Shown: piece after piece, positions 31,839 to 40,935 of the stretch | Layout: each line of letters starts with the position of its first letter | How positions within the stretch are numbered: position 1 is the first letter of the stretch | NCBI RefSeq assembly: GCF_030718205.1 | Contig: NZ_JAUZQF010000012.1 | Coordinates: 309,031-373,030 of the forward strand | Direction of reading: 5' to 3' | DNA from: Nonomuraea turcica | GTDB taxonomy: Bacteria; Actinomycetota; Actinomycetes; Streptosporangiales; Streptosporangiaceae | DNA: 64,000 nucleotides | Notes under the pieces: generated by a model | What the model was told of the DNA's origin: nothing | Database searches by the model: none | What the model saw: only the letters and a program-made list of their open reading frames with translations | Program-made: the position numbers and the translations under genes

Positions 31839-32708
31839 ATGCCGCTGACGCCCGCTGATGTGCGGAACAAGCAGTTCAGTACCACCCGGCTGCGGCCGGG
31901 CTACGACGAGGAAGAGGTCGACGCCTTCCTCGACGAGGTGGAGGCTGAGCTCGACCGCCTGATCCAAGAAAACGAGGAGCTTCGCGCGAAACTGGCCGAG
32001 TGCCTGCGCGGGAAGGTGCCGGGCGGCATGAACATGCCCATGGCCTCGGCTCCGGTTCAAGAGCAGCCCAAGCCCGAGATGATGGCGCCGCCGCAGCCGG
32101 AGCCCATGCGGGCCCCCGAGCCGCCGCCGGTGCAGCAGCCGGTCCCCGTGGCCATGAGCATGCCTCCCGCCGAGGACAACATGGACACCGCGGCCCGCGT
32201 GCTCGCGCTTGCCCAGCAGACCGCCGACCAGGCGATCGCCGACGCCCGCCGGGAGGCGGACGAGACGGTGACCCGCGCCCGCCGCGAGGCCGACGAGATC
32301 CTCACCAAGGCCCGCCGCCAGGCCGAGCAGGTCATCGGCGACGCGCGCGCCCGCGCCGAGACGCTCGAGCGCGACGCGCAGGAGCGTCACCGCCAGGCGA
32401 TGGGCTCGCTGGTGCAGACCCGCGACGAGCTCGAGCGCAAGGTCGAGGAGCTGCGCAGCTTCGAGCGTGAATACCGCAGCCGGCTCAAGCTCTACCTGGA
32501 AAACCAGCTCGCCGAGCTCAACGTCTCGGCCGAGGGCAGCGGTGGGTTCCCCGTCATGACCGGTGGTCCGCAGGGTCAGGCTCCCGCCATGTCGCACGCT
32601 GTGCAGGGTGGTCAGCAGCCTCTTCCCGGCAACCCCAACCCGTTCGGCGGCGAGGGCCCGCAGGGCGCCTTCCCCGGCGGTGACGGTTCGCACAACGACC
32701 GCCGGTAA
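31839..32708 (+). CDS. divIVA: Polar growth scaffold DivIVA (Wag31)
   Basis: A 289-residue coiled-coil protein that marks cell poles or hyphal tips and directs wall growth. The N-terminal lipid-binding domain (PLTPADVRNKQFSTTRLRPG, DEEEVDAFLDEVEAELDRL) is followed by a Pro/Met/Gln-rich linker and a long central coiled coil with heptads (ADARREADETVTRARREAD). The C-terminal tail is Gly/Pro/Gln-rich. The ATG is preceded by AAGGAG. In Streptomyces ileS follows directly; here about 5 kb of other genes intervene before ileS on the opposite strand. Confidence 0.96.
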   Translation: MPLTPADVRNKQFSTTRLRPGYDEEEVDAFLDEVEAELDRLIQENEELRAKLAECLRGKVPGGMNMPMASAPVQEQPKPEMMAPPQPEPMRAPEPPPVQQPVPVAMSMPPAEDNMDTAARVLALAQQTADQAIADARREADETVTRARREADEILTKARRQAEQVIGDARARAETLERDAQERHRQAMGSLVQTRDELERKVEELRSFEREYRSRLKLYLENQLAELNVSAEGSGGFPVMTGGPQGQAPAMSHAVQGGQQPLPGNPNPFGGEGPQGAFPGGDGSHNDRR

Positions 32709-32783
32709 AGTAACGGGTCACGGCGAAGGGAGCGGAGCTCCCGAGCCAGTGAGAATAGGACCTGTCACTCGAAAGAGCCCTCT

Positions 32784-34688
32784 GTGATCCTTATCAGTGC
32801 TGGTTTGGTGCTCGCGGCAGTCGTGCTGCTGATCGCGGGCTTCGTACTGGCGAAGCCGTTCCTGATCATGTGGTCCATCGTGGTCAGCGTGCTGTCCGCG
32901 CTGTTCCTGGTGATCGGGGCCTTCCTGCGGCGTCACGAGCTTTTCCCCGGTGGTGGGCAGGCCGCTGCGCCGGCCACCCCTCCGGCAGGGCTCCTGCCGC
33001 CCGGCTTGCCGTACAACCAGACCGGTCCTGTGGCTCACCAGCCGCCCCCTCAGCAGCCGCGTCCGCAACCGCCGCAGCGGACGGTGACCGTGCCGGCCAC
33101 CGCCCCGCGCCGCCCCCCGGCAGGCGGCCTCGCGCCGGACGCGATCGTGCTGGTGATCCCCGGACGCAAGCGCTACCACGTGGTCGGCTGCCGCCAGCTG
33201 GCCGGGCGGGAGCACGAGGAGCTCACTCACGAGGAGGCACGCGAGGAGGGCTTCACGCCCTGCACGACGTGCCTTCCTGACGCAGCGCTCGGTGGACGGC
33301 AGCTGCCGCCTGCCGCCGACCCCGAGCCCGCTGCGGCGCCGCCCTCCGCGTTCGCCGCGGAGAGCCGGGCCCAGACCGCCGCGGAGAGCCGGGCCGAGAC
33401 CGCCGGGGAGACTCGCGATCTGCGTCCGCCGGTCGCTCCGCCGAAGCCCGACACGAAGGCTTCCACCCCCAGCCCGGAGCCCGCCGCCACCCACGAGGAA
33501 GGCGCCGCCGGGTGGTTCGGCAGGCCGGCCGCTGCATCCGCCGGCCAGGCCCACTCCTCCGCCGCCCCTTCGGAATCCGAGGACGAGCAGGCGGAGACGC
33601 AGACCTCCATTTTCCGGCCGCCGCCGAACGCGCTCAGGTCCGAGTCGCCATCTTCGGGCGCGACGAGCCGCCCATCGTCCGGCGAGCCGTCACAGGCGTC
33701 CGGCACATCACCCGCATCCGGCAGCGCGCCTTCCACGCCTGGTGCCGGGCCCTCCCGGCCCGCTGGCGACGCCCGGACTCCCGCTGATAAGTCCGACACA
33801 TCCTCCGCCGGCAAGACAGGGACTCCTGCCGCCAAGGGCGGCCCGTCCACAGGCAAGGGCGACACGCCCGCCGACGAGACCGGGCCTGCCGCGGACCGCC
33901 CCGGACCGGGCGCGGGCAAGGCCGCGGCGCCCGAGGGCGTGACCGAGCCTTCTCTCCGCCGCCCGGGCCAGCCGGCGCCGTCCACCGGCAAGCCTGACGC
34001 GCCCGGGGGTGGACCAGGAGAGACGGTCGCCAACCTCAGGCAACATGGAAGGCCCGTGTGGTCCCAGAGTCCTGCCGAGGACGACGACCCGGGGCCGTCC
34101 ACGGCTCCACAGCCGCGTGTGCCTTCTTCTGCGACGCCTCCCCGCCCAGGGGGTCCGGGGGCACCGGGAGGGTCTGCTGGATCGTCTCAGCGTCCTTCTG
34201 GGGGTCTTTCCGGGGCCGCCAAGATGTTCGGGCCCGCGCAGCCGGAGGAGGAAGTGGTGCTGGAGCGGCCCGCCTCCTCAGCCGAGTCGGAGGCCAAGCC
34301 CAAGGGACCGCTGCCCCCGGGGTCCACCGCCTTCGCCAGGTCCTCGAAGGAACGGCCGTCCGGCACGGGCGCCGGGCCAGGCGCGTCCAGCGCGGGTGCG
34401 AAGGCCGACCCTCCCAGGACCGGTGCTCCCGCGCAATCGCAGACCTCAGGGGCCAAGACCGAGGCCGCGGGTTCGAAGGGCGGCGACGAGCCTGCCGCCG
34501 CTTCCAAGGGCGAGCGCCCCGGCACGGTGAAGGTCATCGTCGGCACGCGCCGTTACCACAGCACCGCCTGCCCGTTGATCAAGGGTGCGGGTGAGTCCGG
34601 CGTGGAGACGATGACGCTCGCCGCAGCAGAGGCGGCCGGGCTGACAAGCTGTTCGGTCTGCCAGCACGACCGGGAAACGGTCGCCTGA
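32784..34688 (+). CDS. Membrane protein with two zinc-ribbon-like modules on a disordered linker
   Basis: A 634-residue protein of unknown function. Two N-terminal membrane segments (ISAGLVLAAVVLLIAGFVLA and IMWSIVVSVLSALFLVIGAF) precede a module at about residues 119-166. There H132, C136, C160 and C163 form a YHxxxC...CxxC pattern. Some 415 residues of Pro/Ser/Ala/Gly-rich low-complexity sequence follow. A second copy (residues 582-627: H592, C596, C623, C626) ends the protein. Both copies start with a VxVIxGxxRYH strand, have an A-x-x-x-G-x-x-x-C pattern, and resemble Ada-type metal-binding modules. Zinc binding is inferred. The gene lies just downstream of divIVA, so a role in polar growth is possible but unproven. 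The GTG start has only a weak ribosome-binding site. Confidence 0.75.
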   Translation: MILISAGLVLAAVVLLIAGFVLAKPFLIMWSIVVSVLSALFLVIGAFLRRHELFPGGGQAAAPATPPAGLLPPGLPYNQTGPVAHQPPPQQPRPQPPQRTVTVPATAPRRPPAGGLAPDAIVLVIPGRKRYHVVGCRQLAGREHEELTHEEAREEGFTPCTTCLPDAALGGRQLPPAADPEPAAAPPSAFAAESRAQTAAESRAETAGETRDLRPPVAPPKPDTKASTPSPEPAATHEEGAAGWFGRPAAASAGQAHSSAAPSESEDEQAETQTSIFRPPPNALRSESPSSGATSRPSSGEPSQASGTSPASGSAPSTPGAGPSRPAGDARTPADKSDTSSAGKTGTPAAKGGPSTGKGDTPADETGPAADRPGPGAGKAAAPEGVTEPSLRRPGQPAPSTGKPDAPGGGPGETVANLRQHGRPVWSQSPAEDDDPGPSTAPQPRVPSSATPPRPGGPGAPGGSAGSSQRPSGGLSGAAKMFGPAQPEEEVVLERPASSAESEAKPKGPLPPGSTAFARSSKERPSGTGAGPGASSAGAKADPPRTGAPAQSQTSGAKTEAAGSKGGDEPAAASKGERPGTVKVIVGTRRYHSTACPLIKGAGESGVETMTLAAAEAAGLTSCSVCQHDRETVA

Positions 34689-34810
34689 GCAGCCGCGAAA
34701 TGCTCGCCCGAGCGACGGCGCCATGAGATGGCAGCAGATCCGCTGCGGTCAGTGGCCGGCCAGGGCGCGCACCAAGCGCCGAACGGCGGCGCGCGCCTCG
34801 ACGGTTGCGC

Positions 34811-36085
34811 TCAGGTCAGGTGAGCGCGGACCTCATTGAGCCGTCCGGTCAGGAAGGCGCGTTCCACGTCGTTGTCGGTCATGGCCAGGGCCTCCTCGTA
34901 CGCCGCGATCGCCTCCTGCCACCGCCCCAGCCGGCGCAGGAAGTCGGCACGGGCCGCGCTGAGGTAGCCGTAGGTGGCCAGCACCGGTTCGTCGAGCAGC
35001 GGGGCGAGAGCGGCGAGGCCGGCCCGAGGGTCATCGCGGAAGCCGATCGCGACGGCGCGATTCAACTCGACCACGGGGGACGGCCACAGGTCCCGCAGCA
35101 CGTCGTACAGCCCGACGATCTCCGTCCAATCGGTGTCTTCCCAGGTCGCCGCCTCGGCGTGCACGGCGGCGATGGCCGCCTGCACGGCGTACCTCGTAGG
35201 CGCCTGCCGCAGCGATTGCGCCAGCAGCGCGGTGCCCTCAGCGATCTGCCGGGTGTCCCACCGCGTCCGGTCCTGATCGGCGAGCAGGACGAGGCGGCCG
35301 GTGCGGGACAGCCGGGTGTTCCGGCGCGCGTCGGTGAGCAGCATCAGCGCGAGCAGGCCGGCGACCTGGACGTCGCCCCGCAACAGCTGGTACAGCGTGC
35401 GGGCGAGGTGGATGGCACCATCCACCAGGTCCTGGCGCACGAGGTGCGCACCGACAGGTGCGGTATGGCCGGTGGTGAACACCAGGTGCACCACGTCCAG
35501 GACGGCACTGACCCGCTCGGGAAGATCGGTACGCGCGGGAACCCGGTACGGGATCCGGGCCGTGCTGATCTTCTTTTTGGCACGCGTGATCCGCGCCGCC
35601 ATGGCGGACTCCTGGACCAGGAACGCCCGGGCCACCTCGGCCGTGGACAGGCCGCACACCAACCTCAAGGTCAGCGCCACTTGCGCGTCGCGGGACAGCG
35701 CCGGGTGGCAGCAGGTGAAGATGAGGCGTAGCCGGTCGTCGTCGACCACCGGCGGATCGTCACAGTCTTCCGGCCCGGCCACGACGTCGTCCACGACGAG
35801 CGACGGCAGCGCCGATCGGAGCACGGACTCCCGCCGCAGCAGGTCCTTCGCGCGGTTGCGCGCGACGGTGGTCAGCCAGGCGCCAGGCCGGGCGGGAACA
35901 CCGCTGGTGGCCCAGGTGCGCAGCGCGTGAGCGTACGCGTCCTGCGCGCACTCCTCGGCAAGGTCGAGATCGCGCACGACACGCACCGTCGCGGCGAGCA
36001 CCCTGGCCCACTCGCGACGGTGCGCCTGCGCGATCGCCTCATTGACGTCGACGTCAGTGGCGGAACCGCGCTCGTGTTCGGTCAC
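34811..36085 (-). CDS. ECF sigma factor with C-terminal extension (ECF42/DUF6596 type)
   Basis: A 424-residue RNA polymerase sigma factor. Region 2 (LAEECAQDAYAHALRTWATSG, ARPGAWLTTVARNRAKDLLR) and region 4 (LTLRLVCGLSTAEVARAFLV, ARITRAKKKI) are followed by a C-terminal extension of about 200 residues. The extension includes LLALMLLTDARRNTRL and ends in a TPR-like segment (YLSAARADFLRRLGRWQEAIAAYEEAL). ECF42 members have no anti-sigma factor; the extension is reported to control activity, and they pair with DGPF proteins, as here. The GTG at 36085 lies four bases after the DGPF gene stop. The convergent 122 bases before the zinc-ribbon protein gene hold nothing clear. Confidence 0.93.
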   Translation of the reverse strand: MTEHERGSATDVDVNEAIAQAHRREWARVLAATVRVVRDLDLAEECAQDAYAHALRTWATSGVPARPGAWLTTVARNRAKDLLRRESVLRSALPSLVVDDVVAGPEDCDDPPVVDDDRLRLIFTCCHPALSRDAQVALTLRLVCGLSTAEVARAFLVQESAMAARITRAKKKISTARIPYRVPARTDLPERVSAVLDVVHLVFTTGHTAPVGAHLVRQDLVDGAIHLARTLYQLLRGDVQVAGLLALMLLTDARRNTRLSRTGRLVLLADQDRTRWDTRQIAEGTALLAQSLRQAPTRYAVQAAIAAVHAEAATWEDTDWTEIVGLYDVLRDLWPSPVVELNRAVAIGFRDDPRAGLAALAPLLDEPVLATYGYLSAARADFLRRLGRWQEAIAAYEEALAMTDNDVERAFLTGRLNEVRAHLT

Positions 36086-36089
36086 GCGG

Positions 36090-36455
36090 TCAGCTCGCCT
36101 CGCGGATCGGCCGGATCTCGACCCCGCTGTGCGCCGCGGACACCTCGGGCAGATTCTCGGCGAGCGCGATCGCCGCGTCGAGGTCCGGCGCCTCCACCAG
36201 GTAGTAGCCGCCCAGCACCTCCTTGGTCTCCAGGAACGTCCCGTCGGTCGGCGTGGGCCGGCCACTGACGGTGCCGCGCAGGCAGGTCGCGGTGGTGGAT
36301 GACTCCAGTTCGTGACCGCCGAGTATCGCGTCACCGGCCGCCGCGGCGAAGGCGGCGTGGCCGGCGTGAAGGTCCTTGATCTCCTCCGGGGACCTCGCCT
36401 CCCAGAGTCGCTCGTCCCCGTAGATGAGGAGCAGGTATTTCGCCATCTCAGACAT
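36090..36455 (-). CDS. DGPF/YCII-related protein
   Basis: A 121-residue ferredoxin-like-fold protein with AKYLLLIYGDERLWEARSPEE at the N-terminus and DGTFLETKEVLGGYYLVEAPDLDAA in the core. This is the YCII-related (DGPF) family that accompanies ECF42 sigma factors; DG-x-F appears as DGTF. Its biochemical role is unknown. It is the first gene of a two-gene minus-strand operon with the sigma factor. The ATG at 36455 was chosen over one nine bases later because a CGGAG-type site lies upstream. Confidence 0.9.
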   Translation of the reverse strand: MSEMAKYLLLIYGDERLWEARSPEEIKDLHAGHAAFAAAAGDAILGGHELESSTTATCLRGTVSGRPTPTDGTFLETKEVLGGYYLVEAPDLDAAIALAENLPEVSAAHSGVEIRPIREAS

Positions 36456-36543
36456 CCAATCGCTCCGAGGCCTGTTTGGCCCGACTACCTATACGACGAA
36501 CGAGGCGGTCGCGAATCGATGCGCCCTCACCGTATCCGTCGGA

Positions 36544-36569
36544 TCGGGTAACCGGGATATACGTCGACA
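36544..36569 (-). promoter_or_regulatory. Candidate ECF42-type promoter for the DGPF-sigma operon
   Basis: On the minus strand TGTCGA (36569-36564) is followed after 17 bases by CGATCC (36546-36541). This resembles the TGTCGA / CGA promoter pattern I recall for ECF42 sigma factors in Streptomyces, and it lies about 90 bases before the DGPF start codon. It would make the operon autoregulated. Confidence 0.5.
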
Positions 36570-36740
36570 GGGCGCCCGGCTCGGATTCGGGTGCACCCGA
36601 CCTTGCGGGTCGGTGGTGACATTCGCTGACGGCCACCATCCCCACCGCTCGGGCGCGGGTACACCTGCTGAAGAAGCGGATCCTGCTGCCCGGCGCACCG
36701 CGTCCGGTCCCGCCACATGATGTTCTAAGGAGATCGACTC

Positions 36741-37646
36741 ATGGTCGCCAGCAACCTTGTTCTGATCGCCGGGGCCGGTGGCGTGGGCCGAACAGTTCTC
36801 GGCCGCCTGCGTGCGCAGGACGTGCCGGTGCGCGCGATGGTCCGCCGCGACGATGATCGTGCGGCTGAGCTGCGTGCGCTCGGCGCGGAGGTGGTCGTCG
36901 GCGATCTGACTCGGCCCGAGAGCGTCGCGGCCGCGCTGGAGGGTGCCGGGCGGATGTACTTCGCGATGCCCGTGTCACCGGACCATCTGCTGGCGGCGAC
37001 CGTGGTGGCCACCGTGGCGCGGGAGCGCGGGGAGCTGGCCGGCCTGGTCGGCATGTCACAGATGACGGTGTCGCAGATGACGGCCACCAGCACCGCGGAG
37101 TCGCACCAACAGCGGCTGCACTGGCTGGCGGAGCAGGTCTTCGACTGGTCAGGCCTGCCAGTGGTGCACATCCGGCCGACGTCGTTCCTGGACAATCCGC
37201 TGTTCACCACGCTGGCGGCGCAATCGATCCGGGAGAACGGCACGATCGCGCTGCCGTTCGGCACCGGGCGCACCTCGCCGGTTGCCGTGGACGACGTCGC
37301 CCGGGTGGTCGCCACCGTGCTCCGCGACCCGGCTCCGCATGTTGGGCACGTCTACGAGCTGACCGGGCCGCGCACGGTCGACATGACGGAGATGGCCGAG
37401 GAGTTCTCACGGGCGTTGGGGCGTCCGGTGTCCTATGTGGACGTGCCGCTGGACCGGTGGCGGGCCGAGGTGCTCGCGAAGGCGGGCCTGCCGCCGCACA
37501 CCGAACAGCACATCGCCACCATGGCCCGGCTCCACCGCGAGAACCGCTACGATCGCGCCTCCGACGACGTCGAACGGGTGACGGGCGTACCTGCCCAGAC
37601 GATCGAGGCGTTCGTGGCCGCTCGCAGGGACTTCTACCTGGGCTGA
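36741..37646 (+). CDS. NmrA-like NAD(P)-binding protein
   Basis: A 301-residue atypical short-chain dehydrogenase. The N-terminal nucleotide-binding loop is LIAGAGGVGRTVL, followed by VRAMVRRDDDRAAELRALGAEVVVGDLT, typical of NmrA/quinone-oxidoreductase-2-like proteins that bind NAD(P) and act as redox sensors or reductases. The catalytic Tyr-x3-Lys of classical SDRs is not evident. A strong AAGGAG site lies before the ATG. It diverges from the ECF sigma operon across 285 bases and could belong to its regulon; I could not find a matching promoter on this strand. Confidence 0.85.
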   Translation: MVASNLVLIAGAGGVGRTVLGRLRAQDVPVRAMVRRDDDRAAELRALGAEVVVGDLTRPESVAAALEGAGRMYFAMPVSPDHLLAATVVATVARERGELAGLVGMSQMTVSQMTATSTAESHQQRLHWLAEQVFDWSGLPVVHIRPTSFLDNPLFTTLAAQSIRENGTIALPFGTGRTSPVAVDDVARVVATVLRDPAPHVGHVYELTGPRTVDMTEMAEEFSRALGRPVSYVDVPLDRWRAEVLAKAGLPPHTEQHIATMARLHRENRYDRASDDVERVTGVPAQTIEAFVAARRDFYLG

Positions 37647-37707
37647 GCCGCGCGGAAAGCTGGACGATGACAGCAGCCCCGGTGGCAGGTACAAGCCGCC
37701 GGGCGTA

Positions 37708-37736
37708 GGGGCGCGCCCGGATGGTGGGCGCGCCCC
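37708..37736. terminator. Hairpin terminator between convergent genes
   Basis: An 11-bp perfect GC stem GGGGCGCGCCC (37708-37718) / GGGCGCGCCCC (37726-37736) with a 7-base loop lies between the ends of the NmrA-like gene and ileS. It has no T run, as is common in actinobacteria, and could serve both strands. Confidence 0.7.
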
Positions 37737-37744
37737 CGATGCCG

Positions 37745-40700
37745 TCAGGCGCGGCGGAGGCGGAAGGTCAGGGACAGGTCCTCGTCCACGTGGGACGGCA
37801 GGTCGTCCACGGTGCCCTCCGTGATCGTCGTCGCCAGGACCTCCTCAGCCACCACGTGCGGCTCGGCGCGCAGGGCCGCGGCGAGGTCTGGTGACGAGGC
37901 GGTCCACCACAGCTCGATCCGGTCCGTGATGGACAGGCCCGTCGCCTTGCGGGCCTCCTGGACCAGGCGGATGACCTCGCGCAGGAGCCCCGCGCGGCGC
38001 AGCTCGTCGGTGAGCTCCAGGTCCAGGGCGACCGTCTCGCCCGTGCCGGTGCCGATCGCGCCGGTCTCCACCGCCCAGCCCGTCCGGGGCTGCTCGTTGA
38101 CGATCACGTCGTCCGGGCCGAGCATGATCTCGCCCAGCTCGTCCGCCTCCACCATGACCGTGCCGCCGGAGCGGAGAGCACGCGCCACCCGCGTCGGGTC
38201 GGCGGCGGCCACCGCGGCGGCCACGAGCTTGGTCTGGGAGCCGAAGCGCTTGCCCAGGGCCCGGAAGTTGGGCTTGATCGTGTAGGAGACGAGATCGGCG
38301 CTGAAGCCGGACATGTCCTCGATCGTCTGGACATTGAGCTCTTCGGCCACGAGGCCGCGCAGCTCGCCGGGCAGTGACGGCCACCCGTGCGCGCCCACCA
38401 GGGCCCGTCCGAGCGGCTGCCGCGTCTTGACGCCCGACGACGCGCGGGCCGAGCGGCCCAGCTCCACCAGGCGCCGCACCAGCGCCATCTGGTCGGACAA
38501 CACCGGGTTCAGCAGGTCCTCGCGTACCTCCGGCCAGGATGCCAGGTGCACCGAGGAGGGCGCCTGCGGTGAGCGCAGCACGTCCCACAGGTAGTCGGTG
38601 ACGAACGGCGTGATGGGTCCCATCAGCCGCAGCACCGTCTCCAGGCACTCGTACAGCGTGGCGAACGCATCCTCCGAACCCTGCCAGAAGCGGCGGCGCG
38701 AGCGGCGCACGTACCAGTTGGACAGGTCGTCGAGGAAGTCGGCCAGGCGGCGGCCGGCGCGCTGGGTGTCGTATTCGTCCAGCGACGCCGTGACGTCGGC
38801 CACCGTGCGGTGCAGCTCGGCCAGCGCCCAGCGGTCGAGCAGCGGGCGCTCGGCCGCCGGCGTGGCCTCGGCCAGCCTGGCCGGCGACCAGGACTCGGCG
38901 TTGGCGTAGAGGGTGAAGAACGACGAGGTGTTCCAGAGCGTCAGCAGGACCTTGCGGACGATCTCCTCCAGGGCGTTGTGCCCCACGCGGCGGGCCGCCC
39001 AGGGCGAGCCGGAGCAGGCCATGAACCAGCGCAGCGCGTCGGCCCCGTGCTGGTCCATCAGCGGGATGGGCTCCAGGATGTTGCCCAGGTGCTTGCTCAT
39101 CTTGCGGCCGTCCTCGGCCAGGATCAGGCCCAGGCAGAGCACGTTCTCGTAGGAGGACTGGCCGAAGACGAGCGTGCCGACGGCCATCAGCGAGTAGAAC
39201 CAGCCGCGGGTCTGGTCGGTGGCCTCGCAGATGAACTGCGCCGGGTAGACGCCCTCGGGCTTGCCGCGCTCGCCCCACTGCGCGAACGGCATCGAGCCGG
39301 AGTCGTACCAGGCGTCGATGACGTCCGGCACGCGGCGCGCGAGAGCGCCGCACGTCGGGCAGTCGAAGGTCACGTCGTCCACGTACGGGCGGTGCGGGTC
39401 GAGCGCCGAGACGTCCTGGCCGGCCAGCGAGCCCAGCTCCTCCATCGACCCGACGCACGTCACGTGGGACTCGTCCGCCGAGCACACCCACAGCGGCAGA
39501 GGCGTGCCCCAGTAGCGCGAGCGCGACAACGACCAGTCGACGTTGTTGCGCAGCCACTCGCCGAAGCGGCCCCACTTGATCGTGTCCGGATACCAATTGG
39601 TGTCCGCGTTCTCGGCCAGCATCTGGTCCTTGACCGCGGTGGTGCGGATGTACCAGGACGGGAGCGCGTAGTAGAGCAGCGGCGTGTGGCAGCGCCAGCA
39701 GTGCGGATAGGCGTGCTCGAAGTGGCCGCCGCGGAACAGCAGGCCGCGGGCCCGCAGGTCCTCGGTCAGCTCCTCGTCGGCGTCCTTGAAGAACCGGCCG
39801 CCGACCATGGGCACGTCGTCGAGGAAGCGGCCGTCGGGGCCGATCGGGTTGACGATCGGCATGTCATACCGCTTGATCACGGCCAGGTCGTCGGCGCCGA
39901 AGGCGGGCGCCTGGTGGACCAGGCCGGTGCCGTCCTCGACCGTGACGTAGTCGCCGAGCACCACATAGTGGGCGTCCGGGATGTCGACCAGGTCGAACGG
40001 CCGGGAGTAGGTGGTGCGCTCCAGGTCGCGGCCGCTGTAACGGGCCACCTCGGTGACGCCCTCGCCCAGGACCGGCAGCAGCGGCTCGGCGACGACGAGC
40101 ACCTCGCCGTCCGTGGTGCGGGCCGCGACGTACGTCACGTCAGGGTGCACGGCCACCGCCGTGTTGGACACCAGCGTCCACGGCGTCGTGGTCCACACCA
40201 GCAGCGCCGCGCCCAGCTCGGCCAGCGGCCCGGAGGTCACCGGCATGCGGACGTAGACCGATGGGCTGGAGACGTTCTCGTAGCCGCCCGGCTGGCCCAG
40301 CTCGTGGTCGGACAAGCCGGTGCCGCAGCGCGGGCAGTAGGGCGTGATCCGGAAGTCGCGGAACAGCAGCCCCTTGTCGAAGACGACCTTCAGCGACCAC
40401 CACACGGACTCCACGTAGGACGGGTCCATGGTCCGGTAGGCCTGGGACAGGTCGATCCAGTAGCCCATCCGCTCGGTCAACTGCTCGAAGGCGTCCACGT
40501 GCCGCAGCACGGACTCGCGGCACTTGGCGTTGAACTCGGCGATGCCGTACGTCTCGATGTCCTTCTTGCCGGACAGCCCGAGTTCCTTTTCCACTCCCAC
40601 CTCGACGGGCAGGCCGTGGCAGTCCCATCCGGCCTTTCGCGGGACGCTGAATCCGCGCATGGACTTGTAGCGCGGGAACAGGTCCTTGAACACGCGCGCC

Positions 40701-40891
40701 TCGACGTGATGCACGCCGGGCAGGCCGTTGGCGGTGGGCGGGCCCTCGTAGAAGACCCAGGCGGGATTGCCCGCGTTCTGCTCGATGGAACGCTCGAAGA
40801 TCTTCCCGTCCCGCCAGCGGTCGAGGACCTCGCGCTCGAGCGCGGGCAGGTCGACCTGCGCGGGAAGAGGGCGGAAGGTTGGGGAAGACAT
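37745..40891 (-). CDS. ileS: Isoleucyl-tRNA synthetase, long (type 2-like) form
   Basis: A 1048-residue class I aminoacyl-tRNA synthetase. The HIGH-type region reads PPTANGLPGVHHVEARVFKD, the KMSKS loop is DGRKMSKHLGN, and the editing domain (VWTTTPWTLVSNTAVAVHPD) is present. Cys pairs occur at CPRCG and CPTCG. Length and motif variants match the eukaryote-like IleS2 group, whose members are generally less sensitive to mupirocin than IleS1; this is an inference for this protein. The ATG at 40891 matches the family start; the open frame further upstream is the T-box leader. GTGGAGG lies about 10 bases before the start. Confidence 0.96.
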   Translation of the reverse strand: MSSPTFRPLPAQVDLPALEREVLDRWRDGKIFERSIEQNAGNPAWVFYEGPPTANGLPGVHHVEARVFKDLFPRYKSMRGFSVPRKAGWDCHGLPVEVGVEKELGLSGKKDIETYGIAEFNAKCRESVLRHVDAFEQLTERMGYWIDLSQAYRTMDPSYVESVWWSLKVVFDKGLLFRDFRITPYCPRCGTGLSDHELGQPGGYENVSSPSVYVRMPVTSGPLAELGAALLVWTTTPWTLVSNTAVAVHPDVTYVAARTTDGEVLVVAEPLLPVLGEGVTEVARYSGRDLERTTYSRPFDLVDIPDAHYVVLGDYVTVEDGTGLVHQAPAFGADDLAVIKRYDMPIVNPIGPDGRFLDDVPMVGGRFFKDADEELTEDLRARGLLFRGGHFEHAYPHCWRCHTPLLYYALPSWYIRTTAVKDQMLAENADTNWYPDTIKWGRFGEWLRNNVDWSLSRSRYWGTPLPLWVCSADESHVTCVGSMEELGSLAGQDVSALDPHRPYVDDVTFDCPTCGALARRVPDVIDAWYDSGSMPFAQWGERGKPEGVYPAQFICEATDQTRGWFYSLMAVGTLVFGQSSYENVLCLGLILAEDGRKMSKHLGNILEPIPLMDQHGADALRWFMACSGSPWAARRVGHNALEEIVRKVLLTLWNTSSFFTLYANAESWSPARLAEATPAAERPLLDRWALAELHRTVADVTASLDEYDTQRAGRRLADFLDDLSNWYVRRSRRRFWQGSEDAFATLYECLETVLRLMGPITPFVTDYLWDVLRSPQAPSSVHLASWPEVREDLLNPVLSDQMALVRRLVELGRSARASSGVKTRQPLGRALVGAHGWPSLPGELRGLVAEELNVQTIEDMSGFSADLVSYTIKPNFRALGKRFGSQTKLVAAAVAAADPTRVARALRSGGTVMVEADELGEIMLGPDDVIVNEQPRTGWAVETGAIGTGTGETVALDLELTDELRRAGLLREVIRLVQEARKATGLSITDRIELWWTASSPDLAAALRAEPHVVAEEVLATTITEGTVDDLPSHVDEDLSLTFRLRRA

Positions 40892-40935
40892 GTCGGGCGG
40901 GCCTCCACGCTTGGTCAATATGGCAGGACAAGCGC

